A DNA stretch of 64,000 nucleotides from contig NC_058518.1 of NCBI RefSeq assembly GCF_904849725.1, positions 512,991,225-513,055,224 on the forward strand, given 5' to 3'. The position numbers were made by a program, and so were the translations under genes. This document shows positions 10,063 through 22,495 of the stretch, piece by piece. Below the pieces are notes generated by a model. That model was not told the origin of the DNA. It saw only the letters and a program-made list of their open reading frames with translations, and searched no databases. Numbering within the stretch: position 1 is the first letter of the stretch; the number at the start of each line of letters is the position of its first letter. The DNA comes from Hordeum vulgare subsp. vulgare. Lineage: Eukaryota > Streptophyta > Magnoliopsida > Poales > Poaceae.

Positions 10063-12267
10063 ATGTCGATTGCAGGCATGTTTAAGGTGACTGCAGCATG
10101 TCCTACCTACGAGGGAAAGAACTTTCCCTTATGGAAGAACAAAATGCAAATGCATTTACAAGCTATTGATAATGATCTCTGGTATATTGTGGAAAATGGT
10201 GTCCCCATTATCTCTGCCAGTGTCACTACGACTGATGTGAAGAAATTCAAGCAACTCGATTCTCAAGCGAAGAACATCATCTGTGGCCATCTGAGCCCAG
10301 GCCAGTTTGGAAGAGTAAGTGCTTTGGGCTCTGCAACACTGATCTGGGAGAGACTGTGCAAGGTAAATGAAGGAGTATCAACCCAGCGTGACTCTCGTGT
10401 TGATATTCTTCGCAATCTCTTCAGTCGCTTCAAGAGACATGACAATGAAAGCTGCCAAGACACCTTTGATCACCTCACTGACATATCAAATGAACTGCAA
10501 GCACTGGGAGCTCGAGACATCACTGATCACGAAGTTGTGAAGAAACTGCTGAGATCTTTGGATTCTTCATTTGACACTTTAGTTCTGATGATTCAAGAAA
10601 GACCAGACTAAAAGATGCTGGATCCAGCTGATATACTTGAAAGGCTAAATACTCATGAATTCCAGCTAGAAGAAAAGAGAGATCTATAGGGACAAAGCTA
10701 TTCCAGACCACGTGCACTGAAGGCTAGAGCAATTTCCTCATCTGAAGAAGAAGACACAGATGACAACATTTGTGACCCTGAAGAATTTGGACAGGAGCTT
10801 GCTATGCTCGTGAGGAAATTCTAGAGATTTACACGACGTGGCCAGTTCGGTAAATCTTCAAGAAGAGACATGAGGAAATCAGAATCTTCATCTGAGGACT
10901 ACAAGAAACGAACCTGTCACAAGTGCAAGAAATCAGGTCATTATATTGCTGATTGTCCCCGATGGGGAAAGGAATCAAAGAAGAAGAAATACAAGGATGA
11001 CAGTTCTGATGACTCAAAGAAGAAGAAGAAATCTTCAAAATTCTCATCTTCAAAGCCCTCATCACACAAGAAGACTAGTTTCACAAAGGCTCGGGCACTT
11101 ATTGGCAAGGAAATGGACTCCGAGGCAGAATCAGAGGAAGGTGATGAAGAAGATGGTTCTGAAGAAGACTCAGAATCTGGACAGGCTAGTCTTGCACTAG
11201 CAACCACTTTCGTCAGCAAGTCAATCTTCAATATTGAAGAAAATGATTGCACCATCCATATTGATGACTATGCTGATGACTTCGCTCCAACCTATTTATT
11301 CATGGCAAAGGGTTCAAAGGTACCAAATAATGCCTCCTCCTCTGATTCAAGTGACTGTGAACCTGATAATTATAAGAAACCCAGTTACAGTAAACTTGCA
11401 ATCATTGCCACTAAACAACAAACTGCTCTGGAAAAGCTTCAGAAACTGCTAGATAAAAGTGATGATTTGTTGAATGACGAAATGAACCTTACCCAAATCC
11501 TCACTGATGACATGAAAAGTCTTCAGTCTAGATTTGATAATCTTCAGGATCGTTATGATACACTCCTCACTGATCATGAGAAGCTTTCCTATGAATTTCT
11601 TCAAAGGAAGCTTGATCTTGAGAAGCTGAGGGTGTCTCATGATGATCTTCGTATGGAAAATGATTCATTACTAGCTCAACAGATCAGCGCTAGTCAAGTT
11701 GAATTTATTCCTCCATGTCTTAAATGCATTGAACGCGAAATTGCTAATTCCTCACCAAAATCATCAAATGCTACAATTGCTACAAATTCTTCAACTGCAC
11801 CTGTTGTGTCTATTTCCTCACTTGAGGAAAACACAAATGTTACTGATGAAAATGCAGGGTTGAAGGAATTGTACGTGACATGCATGTACAAAAGCCTCAA
11901 AGGACATCAAACCCTTTGTGATGTGCTCAAAAAGCAGATCTTGAACAGGAACCCGAGGAAAGAAGGAATTGCCTTTGAGAGGAAATTAAATGCTGCTGGA
12001 TCTTATTGGAAACCTGAGCAATATCCCAAAACCTCATGGGTTGCTGCTACTGGAAACTACAAGGAATATGAATATGAGCGTTACTCCTCAAATCACTATG
12101 TTCATAAATCCTCAAATCAATTCTCTGCATATTCATATGAGTACTTTAATCCCCCTACTGTTAAGAGAAGTGCATTGGCTTCAATGCCACCTTTCTCATA
12201 TGGTGCTCGCAGGATGATGAATGCTTTGCCACCCCTTCAGATGTGGGTGGTGAAGAAATCTAACTAA
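10063..12267 (+). pseudogene. Copia gag (UBN2-type capsid, CCHC nucleocapsid), broken
   Basis: Structural protein of the virus-like particle. The first segment (10063-10611) starts MSIAGMFKVT and has the UBN2/gag-polypeptide pattern, including the YEGKNFPLWKNKMQMHL block. The same frame resumes after stops at 10609-10611, 10687-10689 and 10822-10824. A zinc knuckle CHKCKKSGHYIADC lies at about 10915-10956. A Lys/Ser/Glu-rich stretch and a long heptad-like coiled coil (about 11400-11690) follow. The frame ends at 12267, well before the protease. The stops exclude a normal full-length product. Confidence 0.82.
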
Positions 12268-12494
12268 TCACTTCTGCAGGTCAGGTCTCCAGATGAAAAT
12301 CATCATCTGAAGAATTTACTGGAGACCTGAGGAAATGCTTGATAGGACGCAAGCTAATGATTGATGAAATAGAGATATTTCACTCGTCCTTACATTTCTG
12401 TTATGATGAAATTACTGATCTGATGAAATTAGTATCATATTCTTCAAATCTGAAGCATATGAGATGGTAAGCTGTACTAATTCATCTGCAGGAT

Positions 12495-14006
12495 GACAAA
12501 CCCAAGAATACTGAGTGGGTTCTTGATAGTGGCTGCACACATCACATGACTGGTGATAAAAACTTACTGATGAATATGCCACTAACTCCATAACCTCTGA
12601 AGCAAATCACATATGCTGACAAAGGTAAAAGCAAGGTATTGGGACTTGGCAAATTGGCTATTTCCAAGGATAGGCATATGGACAAAGTGATGCTTGTTGA
12701 ATCCCTTGGTTTTAACCTTATGTCAGTCTCAATGCTTTGTGATCTTGATATGATTGTTATCTTTGGTAGATATAGATGTGTAGTCATCATGGAATCTGAC
12801 AAATCCAAAGTCTTCGAAGGTGTAAGAAGAGGGGATTTGTACATTGTTGATTTCTCTACAGGTCCTCAACCAGCCACTTGCTTACTAGCAAAAACCTCAG
12901 AAGGATGGTTGTGGCACCGAAGACTAGGTCATGCAGGCATGAGGAATTTGCACACGCTCGCGAAGAAGAAGCATGTCATCGGCATCGAATCAGTCAAATT
13001 CCTCAAGGATCATCTCTGCGGTGCTTGTGAATCTGGGAAAATGACCAGATCCAAGCATCCCTCTAAGACTATCATGACTACTACACGTCCATTAGAATTG
13101 CTTCATATGGATCTATTTGGACCTACTCACTATGCCACACTAACCAATGCAGCATCTTTATATGGCTTCGTCATAGTTGATGATTATTCCAGATATACTT
13201 GGGTGCATATCATAGTGTATAAAACTGAAGTGCAGGAAATCTTCAAACGATTTTCTTCAAGGGCCTCGACGAACTTTGGCATCAAGATCAAACATATCAG
13301 GAGTGATAATGGAACCGAGTTCAAAAACATTGGTCTTGATGATTATCTTGATGAACTTGGTATTACTCACGAATTGTCTGCTCCTTATACTCCTCAGCAG
13401 AATGGTGTCGTCGAAAGGAAGAACAAGACTCTGGTTGAAATGGCTAGAACTATGCTTGAAGAATATCACACTCCTCGTCGCTTTTGGCCTGAAGCAATCA
13501 ACACTGCATGTCATATCATCAATAGGGTATATCTTCACAAATTCCTCAAGAAAACCTCATATGAACTCCTCACTGACAAGAAACCCAATGTAAGTTATTT
13601 AAAAGTCTTCGGTGCAAAATGCTGGATTAGAGATCCTCACCATAGCTCAAAATTTGCACCTAAGGTACATGAAGGTTTTATGCTCGGTTATGGAAAGGAC
13701 TCGCACACTTACAGAGTCTTCAACAACTATCACAACAAAGTTGTTGAGACTGTAGATGTGCGGTTCGATGAAACTAATGGCTCGCAAAGAGAGCAATTGC
13801 CTTCTGATCCAGATAAGCTGTCTCCTGAGGAAGCAATAAAGCTCAAGCCTACTGAAGACATTGTCCCCACTGAGGAAATTGGTGAAGAAACGATTCCCAT
13901 CGCTGATAAAAATCAAGAAGATGCTCCTGAGGAATTGCACCAGCACCAATTCCTTAGCCTAGACAAAATCGTCAACCAGCTCATCCGAGGATTGCGAACG
14001 AAGTAG
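12495..14006 (+). pseudogene. Copia pol: protease and integrase, broken
   Basis: The aspartic protease active site is WVLDSGCTHHMTG at about 12516-12554 (catalytic DSG). A stop at 12591-12593 cuts the same frame. The long open frame 12639-14006 is the integrase. It has an HHCC zinc domain (H in LWHRRLGHAG, then CGACESGK), and a DDE core with D in HMDLFGP, D in RSDNGTEF and E in QNGVVERKNK. A C-terminal region follows (KVFGAKCW, then HEGFMLGY). The frame is lost near 13960-14006 before the reverse transcriptase. The family role is to process the polyprotein and insert the cDNA. Confidence 0.85.
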
Positions 14007-15147
14007 AACTTGACAAAATCCTCAACGACATCAACGCGCCAGGTCCTCTCACTCGCTCAAAAGCTTCACACTTAGTTAACTTTTGTGGGCATTTCTCCTT
14101 TGTATCCATCACAGAACCCTCAAAAGTTCCCGAGGATTTTCTGGAACCGGAGTGGATTCAAGCTATGCAAGACGAACTTCTTCAATTCAAGCTGAATGAC
14201 GTATGTGAGCTCGTCAAACGACCAGATCCTCGCAAGCACAACATCATTGGCACCAAGTGGATTTTCCGAAACAAGCAAGATGAGGACGGTCAAGTGGTGA
14301 GGAAAAAGGCACGACTTGTAGCCCAAGGCTACACCCAGGTTGAAGGAATAGATTTCGATGAAACTTTTGCACCTCTTGCTAGACTTGAAGCTATTCGAAT
14401 ATTACTTGCTTATGCTAATCATCATAACATCACCTTATATCAAAAATGGATGTGAAAAGTGCATTCCTCAATGGTAAGCTTGAGGAAGAAGTATATGTTG
14501 CTCAGCCTCCAGGTTTTGAGGATCCAAAGAATCCAGACAAAGTCTTCAGACTCAAAAAGGCTCTGTATGGCCTCAAGCAAGCCCCTCGGGCATGGTATGA
14601 TACATTGAAGGAATTCCTCATGAAGAAAGGCTTCAAACTTGGTTCACTCGATCCAACTCTTTTCACAAAATCCTATGATAATGAGTTGTTTGTATGTCAA
14701 ATATATGTCGATGATATCATATTTGGCTGTACTGACAAAAGATACAATGATGAATTTGCCTACATGATGAGTGAAGAATATCAGATGTCCATGATGGGGG
14801 AGCTGAAATTCTTCTTAGGACTACAAATTCGTCAACAAAGCAATGGAATCTTCATATCACAGGAGAAATACCTCAAGGATGTTCTGAGGAAATTCGACAT
14901 GCACGAATGCAAAGGTGTCAAGACTCCGATGCCTACCAACGGCCACCTCGGCACTGATGAAAATGGTAAAGATTTCGATCAACAGGTATACCGTTCTATG
15001 ATTGGCTCCTTATTGTATCTATGTGCATCTAGGCCAGATATAATGCTTAGTGTTTGCATGTGTGCACGTTTTCAAGCAAAATCAAAGGAATCACACCATA
15101 AGGCTGTGAAACATATTCTTCGATACTTAGCTCACACACCAAACTAG
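14007..15147 (+). pseudogene. Copia pol: reverse transcriptase, frameshifted
   Basis: Two frames carry the domain. The first (14165-14455) has [23 protein letters not shown] and [11 protein letters not shown]. The second (14446-15147) has [32 protein letters not shown] and the catalytic YVDDIIFG. The frames overlap at 14446-14455, consistent with a single small indel. The end of the domain ([13 protein letters not shown]) reaches a stop at 15147. Confidence 0.87.
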
Positions 15148-15654
15148 GATTATGGTATCCCAAGGGCTCCAATCTTCATCTGGTAGGGTATTCTGATTCA
15201 GACTATGCTGGTGACCGTGTGGATCGCAAGTCGACTTCAGGCACATGCCATTTCCTCGGAAGATCACTAGTTTGCTGGTCCTCAAAGAAGCAGAACTGCG
15301 TATCACTCTGCACTGCTGAAGATGAGTACATTGCTGCTGGTTCTTGCTGTGCTCAATTGCTATGGATGAAGCAAACCCTCAAGGACTACGGCATCAACAT
15401 GAAGAATGTACCTCTCTACTGTGACAATGAGAGTGCTATCAAGATTGCATACAACCCAGTACAGCACCCGAAGACCAAGCACATCCAGATTCGTCATCAT
15501 TTTCTTCGGGACCATGTCCTCAAGGGCAATCCTCATCGACCATGTGAAGACTGATGATCAACTGGCAGATATCTTCACTAAGCCCTTGGATGAGAAAAGG
15601 TTTTGCAAGTTGCGGTGTGAGCTAAATATCTTAGAATCTTCAAATGTTCTGTAA
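15148..15654 (+). pseudogene. Copia pol: RNase H, frameshifted
   Basis: After another frame change the RNase H region is read at 15219-15554 (DRKSTSGTCHFLG, SLCTAEDEYIAA, CDNESAIKIA). A further shift leads to 15406-15654, which ends with the usual Copia C-terminus (TDDQLADIFTKPLD). In the family this domain degrades RNA in the RNA-DNA hybrid. Confidence 0.85.
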
Positions 15655-16260
15655 AAACATGCACACATCCTAACACTTATGCAAAGTTGATGACTTAGAT
15701 GTGCCACACATGATGAATCGATTTTCATCAACTGATGAAGAATGTCACTCTGAATGTGAAGAAATTAACGAAGAAATTGATTCTCAGGGCCCTACGGCAA
15801 TTGTACGCGGCGTCTGTAATCAACATTCTTATATGGTGGGTAACGCCATCGCCCAATGTGAAATTCCTCAAGTTGATTTTCTTCAAATGATCAAGTTCCT
15901 CACAATGCGTTTTTCTTCAAAACAGCTGTTCTTCGTTGTGATGATTTATTACAAAATCTTCAAAAACACCTGATGACTTTCATTTGACTAGATAGACTGT
16001 GATTTCTAGTCCTCAACAGCATTCACTTATTGCTATTTCTTCAAGTTGATGTTTGTGCTAAGTGAATGTGATCGGACCCTACTTTCCCTCTATGCTATAC
16101 TTATCCAGTCTATTCAATTCTTCATATGCGTTCTACTTGAAACATTGTTCAAAATCCTCACTGCATCCTTGTCAGCTGATGATTTTGGAACGAAAATCCT
16201 CAAATCTTCAAAAATTGTTTCTTTAAAGACACAGTAACTGAACCCCCACTTCCCACGATC
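15655..16260 (+). other. Copia spacer between pol and extra ORF
   Basis: No conserved coding region. Short open frames (15701-15973, 16046-16237) have no recognisable domain. The sequence is rich in the TTCCTCA and TTCTTCA words that run through the whole element. Confidence 0.5.
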
Positions 16261-17009
16261 GGATAACCACGATCTCCACTATCTCCACCGCATCGTATGG
16301 GAGCTACACGTGTCCTGCGGAGACGTAGAGGCAGGGGCTATTTGGCCCGACATTCTCGCGCCAACAGTAACTTTTGGCTATAAATATGTCCTTATCCCCC
16401 TCGGCATCCTCTTCTTCGCCTGATCGCTCTCCTGCCATAGCACACTCCACCGAACCCTAGCGCCACCGCTGGTAGTCTCGTCGCCGGTGAGGAAGAGCTT
16501 CACTGCCTCGACTTCTCTGTCGCCAGAACCACGCCGGAGTCGGACCATCTTCGTCCTCCGCCGCCGTAGACGTCCTCTGTCGCCGAGTTAGGGTGCATTG
16601 GACACTCGAACGAAGAGCCTCTCCACACACAACTTTCTGTGTTCTTCGTGCGCACCTTCCAGGGTAAATATATCCCATTTTTACAGCAAGTTAGATCTAA
16701 AATTTTACATCTTCTATGTGAAATCTGTTTTTCCTCAAGATATGATGCGCACTTGATTCCTCAAACACTACCTATCACCACAATCATTGATGAACTATGC
16801 TAAGCATCTAAGATTATCACGAGATTCCTCAATTGTGCGAATTTTCGGATCTGTACAACTCTGGAACCCAAGAACAGTATGGTTAGGCAAATTCCTCAAC
16901 CAATGGTTATATTCCTCAAACTGTCAAACTTTTCCATTTTCTTCAAATCTGAGAACGCATATGACCTCTCCAAATTCCTCGCAACCATACTCTGTTCACA
17001 GGTACACAC
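16261..17009 (+). promoter_or_regulatory. Promoter-like region and leader before extra ORF
   Basis: Looks like a plant gene promoter inside the element: a G-box CACGTG at 16307-16312 and TATAAATA at 16379-16386. A C-rich leader with AACCCTAGCGCC follows. A possible splice donor (CAGG then GTAAAT) lies near 16660-16667. A good 3' splice site (TGTTCACAG) ends at 17001, eight bases before the ATG at 17010. A spliced leader of about 250 bases is therefore plausible. This is inferred from sequence only. Confidence 0.45.
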
Positions 17010-20000
17010 ATGTCAGCTGATGAATCTCTCGGTTCTCATCACATTAACTCATTTGCAGCGTTTCTGGAAGAAACTCTTCAAGGCTCATCAGAATCCTCAA
17101 GAGTTCAAAATCATCAGCAAAATCCTCAACTGAAGAAAATGGAGGAAGACAGAAAACAGAAGGGAGGAAAGAAACTTGAGCAAAAAACAGCTGCTGATAT
17201 CCCTGAGGACATTTACTTGGACTATTGCACGCCTGATGAAAATGAGACAATGGCCAAGAGAAAGATACGACTGCAGAAGATTGAACGCCGATGGGCGAAG
17301 GAATGGAAGAATTACAGGTTTGTGACTCCCAAATATGCGAAGAAATTCGCTTTGAAGCCTCCTGGCACAAGGGCCCCACTTGAGGATCATCAAGTAGCAC
17401 ATCCCTCAAGTCTCAAGACCATTGATGACTATCCAGATGAAAAGGAAAAGCATCTGGCTAAGCTCAAGAAGCAGGCAGAAGTTGCAGTGAGGAAATTTAA
17501 TGAATCCTCAGGTGCTGCTAATTCCTCAGCTGCAGAAACCTCAGGCTCAGAAATTCCTCAAAAGCAGTCTGTGCCATCAAAGCCAAGGGCTCCAAAGCCT
17601 CAAGAGAAGTCTGCTCAGGCTTCTGTCACAAAACCCTCATTACCAAAACCTTCAACATCAAAACCATCAGCGTCAAAATCCTCAGCTCCTCTTCCAAAGC
17701 CTCAAGAAAGACCAGTACAGAAGCAAGTCGTGAAGCCTACGACCGCCAGCTCCAGCTCCTCACTCCCAGCTGCAACCAGCTCAGAGACAAATTCTTCAAC
17801 ACCTCCTGCGAAGACTTTGGCAATTGCTGAACGTGCACCTCTGCCCAGCCCCAGCAAAATCATCACAGTCCCGTCTGCATCAGAGGGAAGTGATGAATAT
17901 GATGATGAAACCCTGCAAGCCATCATCAGAAACAAGCAAGAAAGAGTAGCTCAAGCATCAGGCAGTGCTATTCCTATGGCCATGGACCCCAAAGTCCTCC
18001 TTGACTACATCAATATCTGGTATGAGGACCCAAACACTCCTATTGATGACTTGAAGCTTCCGCCTGGCATCAGTCACATGGTAACCACTTTCATCAATGA
18101 AGCCAAGTGGAAAGAACAGCAGGCCAGGCAGGCCAAAGTTGCAAAGATCAAAAAGGAGAAATTCCTCAGGCAGAATCTCCTCAAACTGACTCCTGATGCA
18201 CTGGTGACAACACAGGCAGAGCTGTAAAAATTGACTGACAAGTACGCCAAGCTGTCAGATCGCAAAAACCTCAAGAGCAATTTCATCAAGCTGGCCACTA
18301 GTGCTGTTGATGACTACAACAAGAGAACCGCACCCCCAGCACCAACTCCTCAGCTCTTGATCGAGGAGCCAGCAGATGAATCTCCTCATGAGGAGAAAAC
18401 TCCTCAAGCTGAAGAAGTACACCTAGAGCGCCGTGTTGATGAATCGGCCATTGAAGAAATCATCATGGAAACTCCAACTGATGAACTTGCTGCCACTGAT
18501 GAGACTGCTCCTGTTCCAGCTGCTTCATCAAAGCAGGCTGATGACTCTGTTCCAGCTGGTTCCTCAATACCAGCTGAAGAAACTGTAGAGAGAACACCTT
18601 CACCCAAAGCTTCAAAGGTGAAGAAGATAATTCCTTCTGTATCAGACGTGAAGAAAACAAAGGCTGCTGAAAAGGAAGCCAAGAAGAGAAAAGCCTCCTC
18701 AGCAGTAGAAGAAACAGAGGCAAAGCGCCTCAAAGAAATTGAAGAAACTGCTCCTCTGGACCCGGTGCCTCTCAATGTCGCCCCTTCCTATGAAATGGTC
18801 GTCATTGATGACCCAGCTACAAAGGCAGATGAGGAAAAACAAGCTGAAAATCCTCAAGCTGACGAAATTCAACACTCTGAGCAGACTCCTCAAGATGAGG
18901 AACAGGCTGATCCAACTCCTTCAATGAGAAAGAAGCAGAAATTTCTTCAGCCTGAAGCACAGCCAGAGCAAGCATCATCTCCTCAGCCTGAAGTACCAGC
19001 TGCTGAAATTCCTCACCCTAGGGAAAATGCCGAAGAAAATGCACCCGCCCAAGACAATGCATTCGTTGTGCTCAACCCAGTGACTGCTATTGTTGTCTCC
19101 CCCCTACTCCTCAGCAAAATCTTCAGCCAGTTCAACGTCAGCCTTTCTCCAAGCGTCCAAAGTTTCAGAAAGAAAATTTCTTTGAAGAACGCATGTACTT
19201 CATCAGAGAGAACCCTTATGAAAAGCCTCAAATGAGACATATGAAGTTTTGGACAAGGACTCAGATGAACTATTATGCCTCTGTGCTCTGTGGACGAAAC
19301 AAGATATTCCAGCACATGCATATTCCTCATGTTGAACTTGAAGCAATACCATGCCTGGAGCCAGTCCTCAGTGTACTCCACGATGCAGGTTTGCTCCCAA
19401 TGTGCTCAGACATATCAGACTGGAACATCGAGCTTATTCTTCAGTTCTATGCCACTCTTCACATATCTGGCAACCCTGAAGACATCAACACTTGGGTGTT
19501 TGACTGGATGTCACAAAACACTCACTACAAGGCTCCTGCTTCTGAACTCCTCAGAGAACTGCCCGTACCAATTCCCTCAGATGGGGCTGTGAAACTTTAT
19601 GGTGAGCGTGAGCTGCCAAATGGGATGATGGAAGTCCTCATGAAGCCTTTGGCTGAAGGCAAATCTTCAAGAACAACCTTCCTCGTCCACGAGCTCAAGT
19701 ACACACCCCGGTCTGTCTACAGAATCCTCTGCAGTGTGCTCGCACCAATCAAAGGCCATGACAATGAAGAAGATGTTGTAGGCCTCATGAAAAATATACT
19801 CTTCAACATCATTCACGGTATTCCTATCAATATCCATGATTTCTTCTTGAGGACTTTGACCGACAATGCCATGTGCCCCTTTGATCACAAGATATATGCC
19901 CCGTGGATCATGAGATTCATCAGGACAAGGACATGCATCAACTTTCACGCTGATTGTCAAAACCATGTTGGTTATATGCCTCCTATCCGGGTCAACAAGA

Positions 20001-20350
20001 AGACTTTCGAGCTCATTGAAGGAAAAGGAAAATCTATGATTGAAGAAGGCAGCATGCCCCTTGATGGCCAGTTCAGAGAGCCAGAAGCTTATTCTTCATG
20101 GGACGATACTGAGACTCGTCCAGCAAGCCCCGTTCCTCCTCGCGTGCTGAATACCAGAGAGCTCCTCCTCAGTCTTCACCAGAAGGTGGATCGTAACCAC
20201 AAATGGGTCAAACGCCAGTTTGGTGCCATTGTGAAAACCCTCACTGAAACACAGAACTATGTGAAGATTAACCATCACTATCTGCATGAGGTTTTTGACC
20301 ACACTTGGGCTACACTTGCACATCTGAGGACTCAGACTGAGCTTGAATAA
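17010..20350 (+). pseudogene. Extra Copia ORF after pol, function unknown, broken
   Basis: It occupies the position of the so-called env-like gene of Sireviruses. The N-terminal half (17010-19235, one stop at 18225-18227) is highly charged and rich in Pro, Ser, Lys and Glu. The C-terminal half (19193-20350, 385 aa) looks globular, with many aromatic residues, and resembles the plant-transposon protein type found in other grass elements. A frame change near 19130-19190 separates the halves. I see no signal peptide, fusion peptide or membrane-spanning segment, so an envelope function is not supported. A promoter-like region and a splice acceptor lie just upstream. Confidence 0.6.
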
Positions 20351-20883
20351 ATGGACTTTGAGCGAGACTTTGACTGGTCGTGACCTCCCAAGAAGAAGTT
20401 CAGGCCCATTCCAGTGCCAGACCTTGAAGACAGTTCCTTTTCTTCATTCCGCACTGCTGAATCTGATGAAGAACAGCTGGACACTGCAACCGGCCCAAGG
20501 AAGAAGACTACTCCCAAGAAGCATCACGACTCTTCCTCAACCGCCAAGAAATGAAGTCTTCACGGGCGTTAGTCCTCAGTTTGTCCCTTTTTGTCACTTG
20601 ATGACAAAGGGAGAGAAACTCGAGAGTTAGTTTCAAGCGGGATATTTTTTTGGGGCTTATAAACTATATTTAAGTTACAAACTCTTGGCTCTTCTGAAGT
20701 TTTTATGTAATGAGTTGTAACTTAAGCCCGATGGTACTCTGACGCTTTTGAACGTTTTTCTTCGCATGCTTATTCTTCAAGTTTTAATGCACGCATGCTG
20801 GAATTCGTCAGATACCATTTGCCATCATGCATCTTCATTTTCTTCAAATGATATGTTATATGTTTGCATTATTTACAAGACTC
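20351..20883 (+). other. Copia 3' non-coding region
   Basis: After the stop at 20350 another frame (to about 20630) may be a decayed end of the extra ORF. The rest is AT-rich with no gene. Confidence 0.5.
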
Positions 20884-21078
20884 AGGGGGAGATCTCCATG
20901 ATATAAATCATCAATGTGCATTTGCTGTGAAAAGCAAAATCCTCAAGATATGCACATCTTCAGGGGGAGTCTCTCTGAATCTTGTTTTCAAATTCCTTAA
21001 ATGAGTATTTACACTTCATATTTTTAAATCCCTGTTGAAGACTTAACCTAATTGTCATCAACCACCAAAAAGGGGGAG
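20884..21078 (+). other. Three polypurine-tract motifs
   Basis: AGGGGGAG occurs at 20884-20891, 20962-20969 and 21071-21078. The last is two bases before the 3' LTR and is the functional plus-strand primer site by position. Multiple copies are a Sirevirus trait. Confidence 0.75.
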
Positions 21079-21080
21079 AT

Positions 21081-22495
21081 TGTAAGTGCATCTAGTGCCC
21101 CTTAGTGATTTTGGTGGTTTGAAGACTTATAGGTTAAGTATCTAATGTGTTTGTGAGTGTACACAGGATCTATAAGTCATTGAGGAGTTTGAGATATTTG
21201 AAGAATATCGACCCCTAAAAATATATGTCTTCAGTTGAAGAAATTGGTTTGAAGCTAAAGAAATGAATCGCGAGGAATCTGCGATGAAATTGATATTCCT
21301 CATGAAGATACTGATATTGAGAAGTCCGGTGGCTCCTGAAGAAAATCATTCTGAAGAATTTGAAGCATGAAGATTTACACTTTCTGTTTTACTTTCTTCG
21401 CATTTGAGTAATAGGAACACCGTACTGTTAAAGGGGGTCGAAGTTACACTATGGAATGAATTTCCTCATGATGCTCAACCCAAGCCTAATCCTATCAAAA
21501 GCCTCAAGTGAGGAATATGAGTGACATGAGGACTCTCACAGTTGAGGGTTCCGACCGTTTCGATAACCACACCAAGTCACTGGTCTTATCCACTCCAACG
21601 GTCATATTATCTAAGGGCATTAGTGTCAAATCATGTCGGGATGCTCCCAGGCTATAAATAGCCACCCCCACAACCACTAGCTGGTTGGCTGCTCCGTTAG
21701 GAACTGACACTTGTCATAAGAGCAACCCAAATTCCTCAGACTCTTCGAGAGTAATTCATCAGTGAGGAAATACACCACCCACCGAAACCACAAACCAAAC
21801 CTAGTGATTGAGCATCACTGAAGAAGTTGTTCCTGTGTGGGACTGAAGCCTTTTACCTTTGAGGGCTGTGCATCCTCCAGACGGTTAGGCGTCATGGTCT
21901 AGAGCTTTCCAGCAGTGAATTGTGGATCGTCGGGTGACCTAGTTTGTGAGGGTTTTGGAAGTCTGCCCTGAAGACTTACCATGAGTGTTGGGCGAGGACT
22001 GTGTGTCCTTAGCTCAAGGAGAGTACGGTAGGGACTGTGTGTCCCGGGACTGGGTGTCCTTTGGTTTTAATACCAAGCCGCTCCAAACCAGATGTACGAC
22101 TGTCACAACAGTTGGAACTGGGTCATCAACGACTGTCTTCACTAAGAAACGGGTTCTAATTCCTCAACTCTTTACTTTCCCGTATTATGTGTTGATGACT
22201 TTCACTGTGTCTGTTTGAAGAATTTGCTGAAGACTTTCTCCGAATTTCCTCAACCCCAAATTCTTCACGTTAGTCATTTCTCATCTGTATTCTGCGTGCC
22301 TGCTCACTGTGCAATATGTTTTCACATTCTTCACTCTGAAAAATTGCTGTTGTGAAACTTTGCATTTCTGATCCTTTACTGTTTCCGCTGTAAGTTAGTC
22401 ATCAGTGAGGAATTTCCTCAAAAGGAATTTCCTCAGTGATGAAATTCTAAAAATCTCCTATTCATCCCCCCTCTAGTCGATATAACGCACTTTCA
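21081..22495 (+). repeat. Copia 3' LTR
   Basis: 1415 bp, TGTAAG...TTTCA. It differs from the 5' LTR by about 16 substitutions and one T insertion in a GTTTT run. The right target duplication GAAGA follows immediately. Confidence 0.93.

Larger units (their letters stand above)
8582..22495 (+). mobile_element. Copia LTR retrotransposon, Sirevirus-like, 13.9 kb
   Basis: Complete element inserted in the LINE ORF2. It begins TGTAA and ends TTTCA, with a perfect 5-bp target duplication GAAGA at 8577-8581 and 22496-22500. The order is 5' LTR, primer site, gag with zinc knuckle, protease, integrase, reverse transcriptase, RNase H, an extra ORF at 17010-20350, three polypurine motifs, 3' LTR. Integrase before reverse transcriptase makes it Copia. 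The long gag with a coiled coil, the extra downstream ORF and the repeated AGGGGGAG tract are Sirevirus (Maximus/SIRE) traits. The LTRs differ by about 16 substitutions and one indel over 1414 bp by eye count. Every gene is broken by stops or frame changes, so the copy is not autonomous. Confidence 0.92.

Noticed and set aside
17010..20350. Retroviral envelope gene
   Set aside because: No signal peptide, membrane segment or fusion-like peptide seen. Only the position agrees.
8582..22495. Copia as a copy already dead before insertion, mobilised in trans
   Set aside because: The roughly 1% LTR divergence over 14 kb leaves room for the observed stops and shifts to have arisen after insertion, so the data do not require it.
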